The position numbers and the translations under genes are program-made. Source: Agriotes lineatus (Eukaryota; Arthropoda; Insecta; Coleoptera; Elateridae). From it: DNA of 64,000 nucleotides. Positions 1 to 9,510 of this stretch are shown piece after piece. The stretch is from contig CALNHX010003281.1 in the NCBI GenBank assembly GCA_940337035.1, positions 89,848-153,847 of the forward strand, given 5' to 3'. Position 1 is the stretch's first letter. Every line of letters starts with the position of its first letter. The notes beneath the pieces were generated by a model. The model saw nothing but the letters and a program-made list of their open reading frames with translations, had not been told where the DNA came from and ran no database searches.

Positions 1-284
1 CTTAGTAAGTTTGGTAACAGCAGTGGTACAGCATTTATATTCTTTTTACTGAGTATGGCGACACCGCCAGATGCTTTATCGGCTTCTCTGTCATTTCGGT
101 ATATATTGTATCCGGGAATTGTAAATGGTGAGTTTTTAATCAAATGTGTTTCGCTTATACATGCGATATCGACTTGATAACGGACCAAAAATTCAATTAG
201 CATCGATCTTTCTTGTTTTACACCATTTGAATTAAAGTTGGTTATTGTTAAGTTAGAAATTATTCTCTGTTTATTTGGTAACAT
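1..284 (-). CDS. Non-LTR retrotransposon ORF2, endonuclease start (partial)
   Basis: Starting at an ATG at 284, this frame runs 94 codons without a stop to the window edge. It reads as the start of an APE-type (exonuclease-endonuclease-phosphatase) domain, with TNFNSNG near the start, then ISETHL, PGYNIYRNDR and GGVAILSK. In this family the domain nicks target DNA to prime reverse transcription. It lies 180 bp after the end of a zinc-knuckle ORF1 on the same strand, the usual ORF1-ORF2 order of Jockey-clade elements. The reverse transcriptase would lie outside the window. The visible part looks intact, although ORF1 is broken. Confidence 0.85.
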   Translation of the reverse strand, partial: MLPNKQRIISNLTITNFNSNGVKQERSMLIEFLVRYQVDIACISETHLIKNSPFTIPGYNIYRNDREADKASGGVAILSKKNINAVPLLLPNLL

Positions 285-463
285 CAGCAAATAGATTCGG
301 AATTAACGAAGCAATAAATGATTTTTTGCACTACTAGTCTCAGAACGCACCGTTATTGGCCCATTTTTAGGTCGTGAAGTTGATTTTCTCCACCAAGGGA
401 GAGAAAGTAAAATAAAAAATTTTCACCGTAGTAACTAATAAATTGCTAAGTTACCAAATATGA

Positions 464-1954
464 CTATTTTAATTTTGACGTTTTAAAGAGCTGTATTGTC
501 AGGTTGACAGTTAAAATATTTTCGAAATTTGTTGGGAATTTAGGTATTAAGCCGTTTGGTAGTCCAAAAAATAGTATATACACCACGGTAGCGAATCGTC
601 TTATAACCTTCGCTCTTTAGATACTTCGCGCTGCGCGCTCAGTATCTAATATGCGCTCAGGTTATAATACTGCGCTTCGCTACCTTGATGTATAATATAC
701 TATTATATATGGAGTGATAATTTTTATTATTTCATTGATAATTTTATTTAATGGATTACTGTTATCTGTATTGGCTGTAGAGTTATCCGTGTCAGTTCCT
801 TGAGTGTTAGTTGTTGGGAGTTTAGGCCACGCTTTTGTTGATTGGAAGTCTTCTTTTGCGTCTAATTTTTGCTGCACTTGAGGTCTAATGTTGTGGATCA
901 AAGGTCGTGTCTTTTGTTTTTCTATTATTTTAGCTAGATACGGACAGCCTCTGTAATTTGCTGAATGATTGTTACCACAATTTACGCATTGTGCTTCTTC
1001 ACCTGACTTTTTTGGACAATCGCCAGTTAAATGGTCTCCAGTGCATTTAACGCATCTTGGGTCTAATTTGCAGTAATTGCGCGTATGACCATAGCGCTGG
1101 CAGCGATAGCATTGTGGTATTGTTTTGGATTTGTGTCTTGGTTCAACTTCCACAATACAATAGCAGATTTTCGTTATTTTAAAAATGTTCAGTGAATTTC
1201 CGCCCTTAGGTAACTGAACTATAACCAGTGGCATTGGTTTTTTCTTGTTGAGCATTCGAGTAACCTTTGTAGCTGGAATGTTGTTCTCTTTTAGTTCTTT
1301 AAGTATTTCTTCTTCCGTTATCGATTGCGGTAGATTTCATGTAATTACTTCAAGCGATGCACTATCTGGATCTTTATATGTATGATATTTAACATGGTGA
1401 TTTTCGTAAAACTTTGTAAGTTTTCGATAGTCTTCAATGCTAGTAACATTAATTCTCAAGAATTCCCCTTTGTAATTGGTTGAAAAGTCCTGGTTAGTAG
1501 TGTTTTCTTTAATCTCCTGAATTACTCTTTGAAAATTATTCGCATTGTGCAGGTATATGGGAGGAATTTTTGTTTTGACTTGCACTGTCTCAGTAGGCGT
1601 GCTATTCTTGTCTTGAGAACAAGGTGTTGTAATATTCGTACTTTCGGGCAAATAGTAACGGTTTCGTTTTATTAAATTCACGTTGTCCAAGAGATATTTT
1701 TTGGCGAGATTATCTCCTTCGGGCGAGCCTAGGGCGCGTTTACTGGTGTGATTCTCACTCGAATTTTGTGATAGTTCGCCATGGTGTTTGATTAATATGT
1801 GAGGTTCAAGGGGATTGCTTTTGTCAATTTCTATGATGTCATCAGCTTGTTCAGTGTTCATGTTTAGATCATTGTTATTTATTGTTGTTTTGATAGGGTA
1901 CTTAAATGTCCTGGTATTAGTAGATATTTTATTCCGGTGCAGGTCATGCGACAA
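464..1954 (-). pseudogene. Jockey-like retrotransposon ORF1 (gag), broken by a stop codon and a foldback insertion
   Basis: This is the RNA-binding ORF1 protein of the same retrotransposon as ORF2. An N-terminal half starts at ATG 1954. One in-frame TGA (1337-1339) interrupts it, after which the same frame continues with a PRE_C2HC-like region (ITEEEILKELKENNIPA) and three zinc knuckles: CYRCQRYGHTRNYC, CVKCTGDHLTGDC and CVNCGNNHSANYRGC. Near 704 the frame runs into a 135-bp foldback element (570-704). Beyond it a coding-like C-terminus (GLPNGLIPKF...) ends at a TAG at 464-466. Outside the insertion only the TGA breaks the frame, so the copy is fairly young. Clade assignment rests on the knuckle pattern and the PRE_C2HC region. 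Confidence 0.85.
570..704. repeat. Foldback element with AATAGTATAT ends, inside ORF1
   Basis: This is an imperfect palindrome over its whole length. The left end reads AATAGTATATAC and the right end read in reverse AATAGTATATTATAC, followed on both arms by CGGTAGCGAA-like and TATAACCT blocks. The apex is rich in CTTCGCGCTGCGCGCTC. It interrupts ORF1 of the retrotransposon. The same ends occur on other foldbacks at 8788, 16780 and 45479. Confidence 0.8.
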
Positions 1955-2300
1955 TGACCGTAAGTAAGAAATTTAATGTTTGTACTTACAGGATAATCAC
2001 TTGGCGCTGCGCGCACGCCGCGCGATAGGATTTATCGCCGTTATCACTACCGTGCGAGTTCGTGTTATTGCCACAGTATAAATATAAATGGGTTTATTAA
2101 TTAACAAATGCAATGTTCTGCTTAACGAGAAATTACACACTGAATAATCAACCTTACTCAGTCGCGTCTCGATGAGAACTTTAATAATAACTAAAAAAAA
2201 AAAAAAAAAACAAGTAGCAGTAGAAATTTGTGTGAGTGTTAATTCATTTGAACATCAAAATTTAAAAAATCAGCTACTAAGTGTTTAATTCGACTTAAAT
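1955..2300. other. Retrotransposon 5' side and A-tract, no gene seen
   Basis: Non-coding. The part next to ORF1 is probably the 5' leader of the - strand retrotransposon and holds a GC-rich patch at about 2000-2025 (GCGCTGCGCGCACGCC). An 18-base A run at about 2193-2210 may be the tail of another retroposed sequence on the + strand. Confidence 0.4.
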
Positions 2301-3310
2301 GACTAACTACAGTAACGAAGAATATGATTATTATGTATGGATCTGCTGAAGTAAATGCTGCACGTGCAAGACGTATGTATTTGGAGAGATTTCTAGATCG
2401 CCAAACGCCTTTGAAAATACCTTTCTTCGAGTAGTCCAACGCGGAAAAGAAATTTACAACCTAAGAAAGGTTATGGTGGCGGCAGACCAAATTAACATGG
2501 GGTGAATGTGGGGAAGGAACTTTTAGAAATGATTGATGCTGATCCAACTACAAGTACAACACAAATTTCCCACCAAGCTGGAGTTTCTCCATTCTTTGTT
2601 TGGTGCACATTGAGCAGCAATGGTTTGTATCCCTATCATTTGCAAAAGGTGCAAGGACTGGCTCCTACGGATCATCCGCTGCGGCACCAGTTTTGCGTAT
2701 GGCTGCTAAATCGCACTAATAGGGAAACAGAATTTCCAATACACGTACTAGTTTCGAATGAATGCTGTTTTACTAGGAATGGTGTTCTCAATTTCCACAA
2801 TTCTCACATTTGGGCTGATCAAAATCCACACGCGATTCGCTAGAATAGCTTTCAGCAGCGTTCTAGTTTGAATCTGTGGGCTGATATTTTGAACAACACC
2901 TTAATAGGGCCCTACGAATTACCAGCACGCCTTAATGACCATTCTTATTTGCAATTTTTGCAAGAAGTTCTACCAGACCTCGAAGATGTTCCTGTGGTTT
3001 ATGCATAATGGCTGTCCTTTACATTTTAGTTCTGCTGTACGATATTACCTCAACACCATCTTTCTGCAAAGATAGATCGATCGGGATGGATTCATTTCAT
3101 AGCCCCCACGCAGTCCACATCTCACTCCAGTGGACTTTTTCTTATAAGGTTTTATGAAAGAATTGGTTCTATATGCCACCTAAGTTGATACAATCGACAA
3201 ATTACCTCCTAGCATTAACGCCGCAACAGAACAGTTACGCTAACAAAGAGTAACGGAAAACTGGTTTCGTCAACTGCAAGTGTTAATCGATTCCTCAGTT
3301 AAATAAAAAT
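2300..3310 (+). pseudogene. Tc1/mariner-like transposase relic
   Basis: This is a degenerate transposase gene. The N-terminal part is in broken frames around 2310-2500 (YGSAEVNAARARRMYLERF). An open stretch at 2502-2843 carries VWCTLSSNGLYPYH, LVSNECCFTRNGVLNFHNSH and WADQNPHA. Past a stop at 2841-2843, broken pieces continue (NLWADILNNTLIGPYELPARL; later an SHSSGLFLI block). The same family lies on the - strand at 22.7-27.6 kb, where the first block reads LVTDECCFTRNG. The Asp expected at the first catalytic position is Asn here, which with the stops makes this copy dead. The terminal repeats were not identified. Confidence 0.8.
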
Positions 3311-3329
3311 AGAAATTTTTAAATATATA

Positions 3330-3500
3330 TTAAAATATATTCGGTTTCGTGCCACGTAGACACATAATCTGCATGCAAAATAGAAAAACGGAATTGAGAA
3401 AACCTGCTTTTCGTCATTTAGGGACCCTGAAACGTGAAGATCTCAAGAAATCTTGGAAGGTAATTTTTTCACGATTACAATACTAGTAATAACGAAAAGC
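3330..3500 (+). repeat. Dispersed repeat with GAAACGTGAAGATCT core, copy 1
   Basis: It shares GGGACCCTGAAACGTGAAG, a GCATGCAAAATA block and an adjoining TTTTCGTCAT segment with copies at 13440-13790 and 38090-38262. The other copies end in a hairpin tail, CTTCCTNCGTCTTTTAGAC followed by GGGAAGTAA. It looks like the 3' end of a SINE or RTE-type retroposon, but the family is not identified. The 380 bp that follow show no gene. Confidence 0.6.
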
Positions 3501-3881
3501 TATAACGAACAAATCAACTAAGAACAGAATGACTTAGCTGAAGGTAGCACAATGAATACGAGTACATTCAATTCAAACATGACGGTCTGGGGTCTGATCA
3601 GCAAACTGTGACAGAAATATAAGCATTATAAATGCGCACTTCTATTTGAAGTATAAAATGAAAACATTGAATTGTACATTTTTGAAAAGCACAAGCAGCG
3701 TTGAAATTTCAAACTTTGAATGGAAATTCTAAGTAAGCCAAGGGTGTACAATTATATTATTTCTCTTTTTTGTGCGCGGCCCACCGTATCCGCGCAAAGC
3801 AGTTATTTGCTGACGCGCGTGTTTAACGAATAGCAACCCCGCATTTTCTTAGAAAGTGAATTGTAACTATTTATTTAAGTA

Positions 3882-4256
3882 CTAGCGAACCCGACAGACG
3901 TTGTCCTGCCCGCTGCTTGCTATTAGCGGGTTCAGCAAACGTTTTTTCGATTTTCGAATTCTCGATTTTTTTCATTTTAAAACATATTGGGGTGTGGTTG
4001 GGGGGGGGGTGAAATTTTGGGGTTATATGTTCTGATATGCGAGAAATCTTTAAAAAAATTAAAACAACGAAATTCGTCAAAAATTAAAAAAAAAATCTAG
4101 AACCCGATTGCAGCGCCACCTACCGAGTCCAATTGTGAATCTAAACCATCCAGGGACCCACTCAAACACACACAAAAAATTTCATCAAAATCGGTCCAGC
4201 CTTTTAAGAGGAGTTCAGTTACATACACACGTATAGAAGAATTATATATATAAAGA
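3882..4256 (-). mobile_element. Complete non-autonomous Helitron, 375 bp
   Basis: On the - strand the element begins TCTTTATATATATAATTC and ends GTCGGGTTCGCTAG. The flanking bases are A before TC and T after CTAG, exactly the A|TC...CTAG|T junction expected of Helitrons, with no target duplication. A short inverted GC-rich stretch precedes the CTAG. It contains the block CCGATTTTGATGAAA followed by GGTAGGTGGCGCTGCAATCG. Related copies lie at 54563-55427 and 55458-60826. It encodes no protein. Confidence 0.85.
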
Positions 4257-4434
4257 TAATCACAACCCAATCTGACTACCTAGGTAGGACATCTCCTTAT
4301 AATCGCGCGAATTGATAAGGTTGGTCGCGGGATGCGGGAGAATAGGGGGAGATAAATCGATGTTTTCAGATAGTATTCATCGATTGTTTCTGTTTGATGG
4401 ATCTATATGAGAAAAAATTAATATCAATAGTAAC

Positions 4435-4776
4435 CTCTTGTAAGACGTTATGGAGCTCAGAGTCTCGTATGTACACCAACATGTATGCATTTGTACAATG
4501 TTTCACAGTCATGTTCATGTCGTCATCGTGACCTCCGTAGTTGTGTTCGATGGCTTCTTTCTTGGTGCACCTTGAAACGACGTCGTCGTTAAACTTACAC
4601 CACTTACCATCACCTCTCGGATTAATAAAAACTACATAATGACCACCATGGTTATCTCCGGAATGAACTAGTACTGCATGCAGAGTATAATTTGCGGGAT
4701 TAGTGGAGTCAGGCTCTTGTAAGTAGCTGTCCAGTGAAATTTTCTCATAAAACTCGAATCTGTCGTTGAACTTGAC
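4435..4776 (-). pseudogene. USP7: USP7-type ubiquitin hydrolase fragment
   Basis: This is an uninterrupted 114-codon stretch with the C-terminal part of a USP7 (HAUSP) catalytic domain, a cysteine protease that removes ubiquitin in the nucleus. Visible blocks are FNDRFEFYEKISLDSYLQ, HAVLVHSGDNHGGHYVV with the catalytic His, GDGKWCKFNDDVVSRC, EAIEHNYGGHDDDM and HCTNAYMLVYIRDSEL. The Cys box and the flanking TRAF and UBL domains are not seen. The piece ends at GAG|GTTACT, which could be a splice donor, and begins beside a tRNA T-arm-like sequence. No neighbouring USP7 exon was found. It is either one exon of a gene spread outside the window or a captured or retroposed fragment; I favour the fragment. 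Confidence 0.8.
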
Positions 4777-5965
4777 GGAACAGCGGTCCCGGGTTCAAAC
4801 CCCGGGGGAGGCACAAATTTACGTTAAAGAAACGTACAATATTAGTCCTTCTCAGGACTAACCAGGAACACCTGAAGACGGGAGTAGACCAAAACTCCCG
4901 AAACGTTGTGTGATTTACACCCTAGACAGTGGAAAAAGTCCGAAAAACATATCAAAAAATATATGTCTCTATTCGATGCGCGTTAGGTGTATTTTTTTGC
5001 GGTCGGCTTTTGGACTAAAAGGCATTTTTGCAACTTATTTGAACTGCCTTGTCAAAATATTTTTTAAAGGTTAGTGCGTCCTAGAAGGGCTAGTAGAAAG
5101 TTTGGCATCAGAGTCAGTGTCATGGCCTGGAACAATATAGACTGTCTTGGCTGCACCCATCTTCATTGTATACCGGTTGCCTAAAACCATAGGGAACATA
5201 GAGCATAAATGTGTTACACAGCAATGGATATACATTTTACCACCAGAAAAGAGATGGTACATTTACAATTGTACTTGTTGCCTAGCTACCAAAGTAATTA
5301 TTGCATTTTCCATTTCGGTTACTCTTATGGCAAATAGTATTTGAACCTTTCCCAGCTCATGGAATTGCCATGTTCCGTACAATTTTAGGCAACTATATAG
5401 TAATAGAGTCATTAATAATGTCCACTAAGGTGCCTTGCTATCGATTTGACGTATATGTGCTTTACCAGGGTACGGACAGATCATTGTTCGCCTCTCACTC
5501 TAAAGTACTTTTAAATAAGACATATACTTTCTTCTTTGTTCAGTTTTAGTAACAGTAACTAATTACTTGACATTTCTTAATTATAGGCTATGTTTCAATG
5601 TGATTCGCGTACATTGGCGTAACGTAGGTCATTGAACTTCATCATAGATTAAAAGACATGATGACTATTCCGCCTAATTAATTTGTACACTCCATTCCCC
5701 AGCACTTTTCCATTATGCAGATTCTAAACTGTAGCGTATAGCAAATAGTTGTCATTGATAGAATATAACAAAATACCTTCCAATACTTTTCCTGAAACGT
5801 TTATGGATATGTCAATATTGTAAAGTAATGCCAACTATATTTTCGTAATTTACTATGCAATTTAGAAAAAGAGGAAGCTGTTTGTGTCCATACCCTATTA
5901 AGAAACAAATACGTAAAATTGATATCAAGGTACCCTAGTGTTAACCTTCTAAAGTTTTCATTCGA
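4777..5965. other. tRNA T-arm-like motif (4777-4815), then unassigned DNA
   Basis: GGTCCCGGGTTCAAACCCCG at about 4785-4804 has the form of a tRNA T-arm and Pol III B box, but no A box or cloverleaf is seen, so it is at most a SINE remnant. A small hairpin (TAGTCC...GGACTA) follows at about 4842. From about 4950 to 5965 I see no gene, and the short open frames match nothing I know. Confidence 0.35.
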
Positions 5966-6194
5966 TATACAGCGTAATTAAAAAGAACTATATCTAGTTG
6001 CTTTTGTTATTTTTTTGCATGTAAATTTTTATGTGCCGCTATATTCTGTATTGTTCTCAAATTAGCTAGAGTTATTAATACTTAAGTATACTTAAGCTCC
6101 AGCTAGTTCGAGAACAATAAAAACACATACAAATTTACATGTAAAACATTTCAAAGGCAACTAGGTGTAGATCTTTTTTAATCACTCTGTATAC
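5966..6194. repeat. Foldback MITE, about 230 bp
   Basis: This is a near-complete imperfect palindrome. It opens TATACAGCGTAATTAAAAAG and closes with the inverse (CTTTTTTAATCACTCTGTAT). Inner arms pair CTAGTTGCTTTTG, GCATGTAAATTT and TATTGTTCTC with their complements, with the apex near CTTAAGTATACTTAAG. It has no coding capacity. Confidence 0.75.
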
Positions 6195-7180
6195 AGTGTG
6201 TCTCAGGATTGATGTTACAAGAGGTGCGATGGACTAAAAATTTTTGAATTTTATTTTAAGATAGTGAGATTAGGCCCTGCTTGGTTTGAAGAAAATTTTA
6301 AGAATATCTTCAGTTTTTGAAAAACAAGTCAGTCTTCACAATAAAGCGAAAACTATTTTCATTTCAGGTAAACTACCATTTTTGTTCATGATATTGCAAA
6401 GTTTTACTAATAAAGTTGTTCAACTTACAGGAAAGGTAATGGTATCAATAGAAAGCCAAAATTATTGGGCATCATACTAATGATACATGATACTAATAAT
6501 AATAATATTTACTGATGTAGCATAGATATAATGGAAAAATACCTAAAAATCGAATGCACAATGTTAATTGCCTATATTCGCCTTTAAGAGTGGACACCAG
6601 GTATTTAGGGGTTTACATAGCCGGATGCCGTTTCCAACTCTTAATCGCCATCCATCTCTATCAAACACTTTATCCTCTTGTAATTCCTGGGTTCTCATTG
6701 CAGTTCTTATGCCCACATTCTAAGAGCTTTGAGGTCGTTATTGGTTTCTTTTTCCAAGTACAGGGTTCGGCAGAATAATGTTACCTTTTTTAAAACGCCA
6801 TAACTTTTGAATAAAACAAAACACATTACTTATTCTTATCACAAATTGTTCTATAAACATTTGGTTTTTATGACCCACTAGCAAAATGCTCGTTCTTCGT
6901 ACGGATTACAAATGTTTGTTTTTTCTTCTAAATCTTCAATGAATTCTGAATGAATGCGTGAAAACACAGTTTACCCATTTTCACCTCTTAGGGGTGGAAT
7001 TTCGAAAAATTCCTTTAACCCGTCTTATCCTAAAATAGTATACATACAGTTTTTCATAAACTCAGTAATTTTTGTTTTTGTTGTGCTTATTTTTTGGGAC
7101 ATGTTTAAGAATACATTTTATTCTTTTGCATCTCGTTTTTCTTGATATTGGAAATAATCTATTCGCTCACCTTTAGTGCA
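6195..7180. other. No gene recognised
   Basis: AT-rich DNA with short open frames only, none resembling a known protein. Confidence 0.4.
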
Positions 7181-7470
7181 AGGGATGCTCTAAATAGCAC
7201 ATTATTCGCATCAAGACATTCTTGGCCCATTCCAGTTAGACGTTTCTGCTCTTTAAAGAAGTCTCTGGCTTTAAAATAAGAGTTTGTGATTGCTCGTTAT
7301 AGCTCGGCATTTTTAGCGATTTTAGACGAACGTCACATTTACAGCATATAATAAGTTATCTTCAACGCCGAGCTGACCAAAAATTGGATTTTTTTTTGTT
7401 TCATCCAGCTCCTTGTAGTTAAATAATGAGAGAAAATTATTACGTCACAGAAAATGGGTAGTGTGTAGAC
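7180..7470. repeat. Diverged partial copy of the 14733-15182 element
   Basis: It shares GATGCTCTAAATAGCACATT, CAAGACATTCT, a TCCTTRTAGTTAAA block and GTTACGTCACAG-like and TGTGTAGACT segments with the element at 14733-15182. Its right end is recognisable but its left terminal repeat is not. Confidence 0.6.
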
Positions 7471-7495
7471 TTATCAGCAAATTATTAATTTTATA

Positions 7496-7741
7496 TTGAG
7501 AGATCAAAAATAAACTTGGTCGCAGGAACTCATGAAAAATTCTGTCTACACTGCCCGTTATAAAACTAAGTACATTTGAACTACAATCAACTGAATTATT
7601 AGTTCATCTGTCTAACAGTCTAATCATCACATAAAATGGCAGGTAACAGTAAAATAGCCATGGGATAAGTTAAACAAGATGTCGAACGTGAATTTTAAAC
7701 TTCAAAAATGTTTGACACGATCAAGTTTATTTTTGATCTCC
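7496..7741. repeat. Foldback repeat with GATCAAAAATAAACTTG ends
   Basis: The ends GAGATCAAAAATAAACTTGG and its inverse (CAAGTTTATTTTTGATCTC) bracket about 245 bp. The interior shares TTTGAACTACAATTAACTG-like, TAACAGTCTAAT and GTTAAACAAGATGT blocks with 11588-11940, a second copy. No protein. Confidence 0.65.
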
Positions 7742-8298
7742 CGGTACAATAATGCAGTAACAGTAAAACATAAAAATCTGGTGTGATACACGCACACAAC
7801 TTCCTTTTACAGTGATCTTATAATTAGCCAAAAATTTGATTTAAAATTTTTAAGTATTTGTCAAAAATTTTCAAAAATTACAAATTTTACAAAAACGGTA
7901 GAAAATAGAGTGTTAGTTCAAGAGACAATTTTTTTCTAGAATTTTAAGCTAAATTCAAAAATGTAATAATATACCAGGTGTTCTATTTAAAATAGGAGTT
8001 AATAAAAAAAAATAGAAAAGAAAACAAAATAAACCCATTTTAGAAGTATTCAACTGGAAAATCACCTATCTCACATCAATGCACATTAAAAATGTAATAA
8101 AAATGTAAAGTTAAAAAAAAATCGTTAGAGCCGTTTTTGAAAACATCGAGAAAAACTGAAAAATCACAAGAGTAAACACCTACTTCCGGTTATGCGATTT
8201 TCTTCAAAAGCTTGCTGTCGCATCTACATAGTACAGAAAACTTATATATGAAGTTTCAACGCCATACCTCTTTCCGTTTTTGAGATATTCTGTTCATA

Positions 8299-8342
<44 letters not shown>
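8299..8342. repeat. (CA)n microsatellite
   Basis: An uninterrupted run of about 21 CA units leading into CAGACAGACC. It sits in a segment (8150-8400) resembling the dispersed repeat family with GACA runs. Nothing else is seen between 7742 and 8787. Confidence 0.9.
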
Positions 8343-8346
<4 letters not shown>

Positions 8347-8787
8347 GACCAATGAAAAAAATATGTTTTTTCACTACCTTCTTTGTAAGTGATCCTTACA
8401 CTGTCAAGTTTGAGGGATGTAGGCTACATTTACAAAAATTGTTGCAGTTTCTATGACAATGTACTTACTTCCCTAGAGAAGTGAATTACTTACATCCCGC
8501 ATGTATTACAACTGACAAGAGGCCATGTCTGCCACTTGGTTAACACGAAGAAAACCATTGTCGTTCATATTATTATTCATTTTTAATCAGAATTCAAGCA
8601 CCAAGTTCACAAAACCGCATTTGCAATCGTATTCACGCATTTTTTCCAAGAATTTTTCACAGTGCGTTTATAACTGTCAAACAAAATGTCACAGCGCTAT
8701 AAGGCTACTATAATTTAGCAAATGTCATAATTTTACTCCAGGTTATTACCTATCATTTACTTTACAAAAGGAAATATTGGTAGTGAA

Positions 8788-8934
8788 AAAAATTATGTAC
8801 TTTACACAGGATGTAGGAAGATTTACACTACCTCGAACCTTGCTACCCTCGTTCGCTTCGCTCACTCAGGCATCAAACGGTCCTCGGTAGTGTAAATCTT
8901 ACTTACATCCCTTGTAAAGTAATATACTATTTTT
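8788..8934. repeat. Foldback element, AATAGTATATTAC right end
   Basis: The right end read inwards is AATAGTATATTACTTTACA and the left end is a decayed version. The arms pair GGATGTA and AAGATTTACACTACC with their inverses around a CTCGTTCGCTTCGCTCACTC apex. It shares terminal bases, but not stem sequence, with 570-704, 16780-16917 and 45479-45615. Confidence 0.7.
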
Positions 8935-9510
8935 GGGATCAGGGGACTCTAAAACGTGACGATCTGTTGAAAACTCAATTTCGAATTTTTGGGGTGAATC
9001 CAATACTTCCTTTATTGTAAAAGGAAGTAAAAAACCACAAATTCAAAATTGTAATCAACATAAACCAGTAGCAATAAATAAATAAATAAATAAATGTGTT
9101 AGGTAAATTGAACAAATACTCCAAAACTAACATTAACTAAATTATAAACATAACAATGGAAGATTAATATTCATGCATTTGACATAAACTGACAGATACA
9201 ACAACGAAAACAAAAACTTAACAAAATACGGACATACGTCTACTCGTGTACCTATTTTGTTAAATTACAGTAGCAAATAAGCACTTCAAGGCACAGTATC
9301 CATTTATTTTTTAGGAACTTAAAAAAATAACCGTCCCACTTTTTTTGTCCTTCAGTGTATTTAACAATAAGAATGTTAAATATAAAAACACTGTCACTGA
9401 ATAGGAATTGAAAATCTTCGTTGAAATGCAAAACACAAACCATAATATACAGCAACCCTTTTACGTTGTCGTAGATTAATGTTGATAGTGTATTATTATT
9501 TTTTTTTCAG
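8935..9510. other. Intron or intergenic DNA before the cyclase exon
   Basis: It begins with a shortened copy of the dispersed repeat (GGGGACTCTAAAACGTGACG, then an ACTTCC...GGAAGT hairpin at about 9011-9028). A small (AAAT)n run follows at about 9077-9094. A T-rich tract with CAG at 9508-9510 is the splice acceptor for the next exon. No upstream cyclase exon was found in 1-9510. Confidence 0.5.

Noticed and set aside
4777..4815. Possible tRNA gene (GGGTTCAAACCCC)
   Set aside because: Only a T-arm-like segment is present; no acceptor stem, D arm or anticodon arm could be folded.
5071..5549. Overlapping open frames on both strands as a small gene
   Set aside because: No splice structure, domain or codon pattern supports them, and they do not continue the USP7 fragment.
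8299..8342. Regular short repeats as a CRISPR-like array
   Set aside because: It is a plain CA dinucleotide run in a eukaryotic genome, with no spacers.
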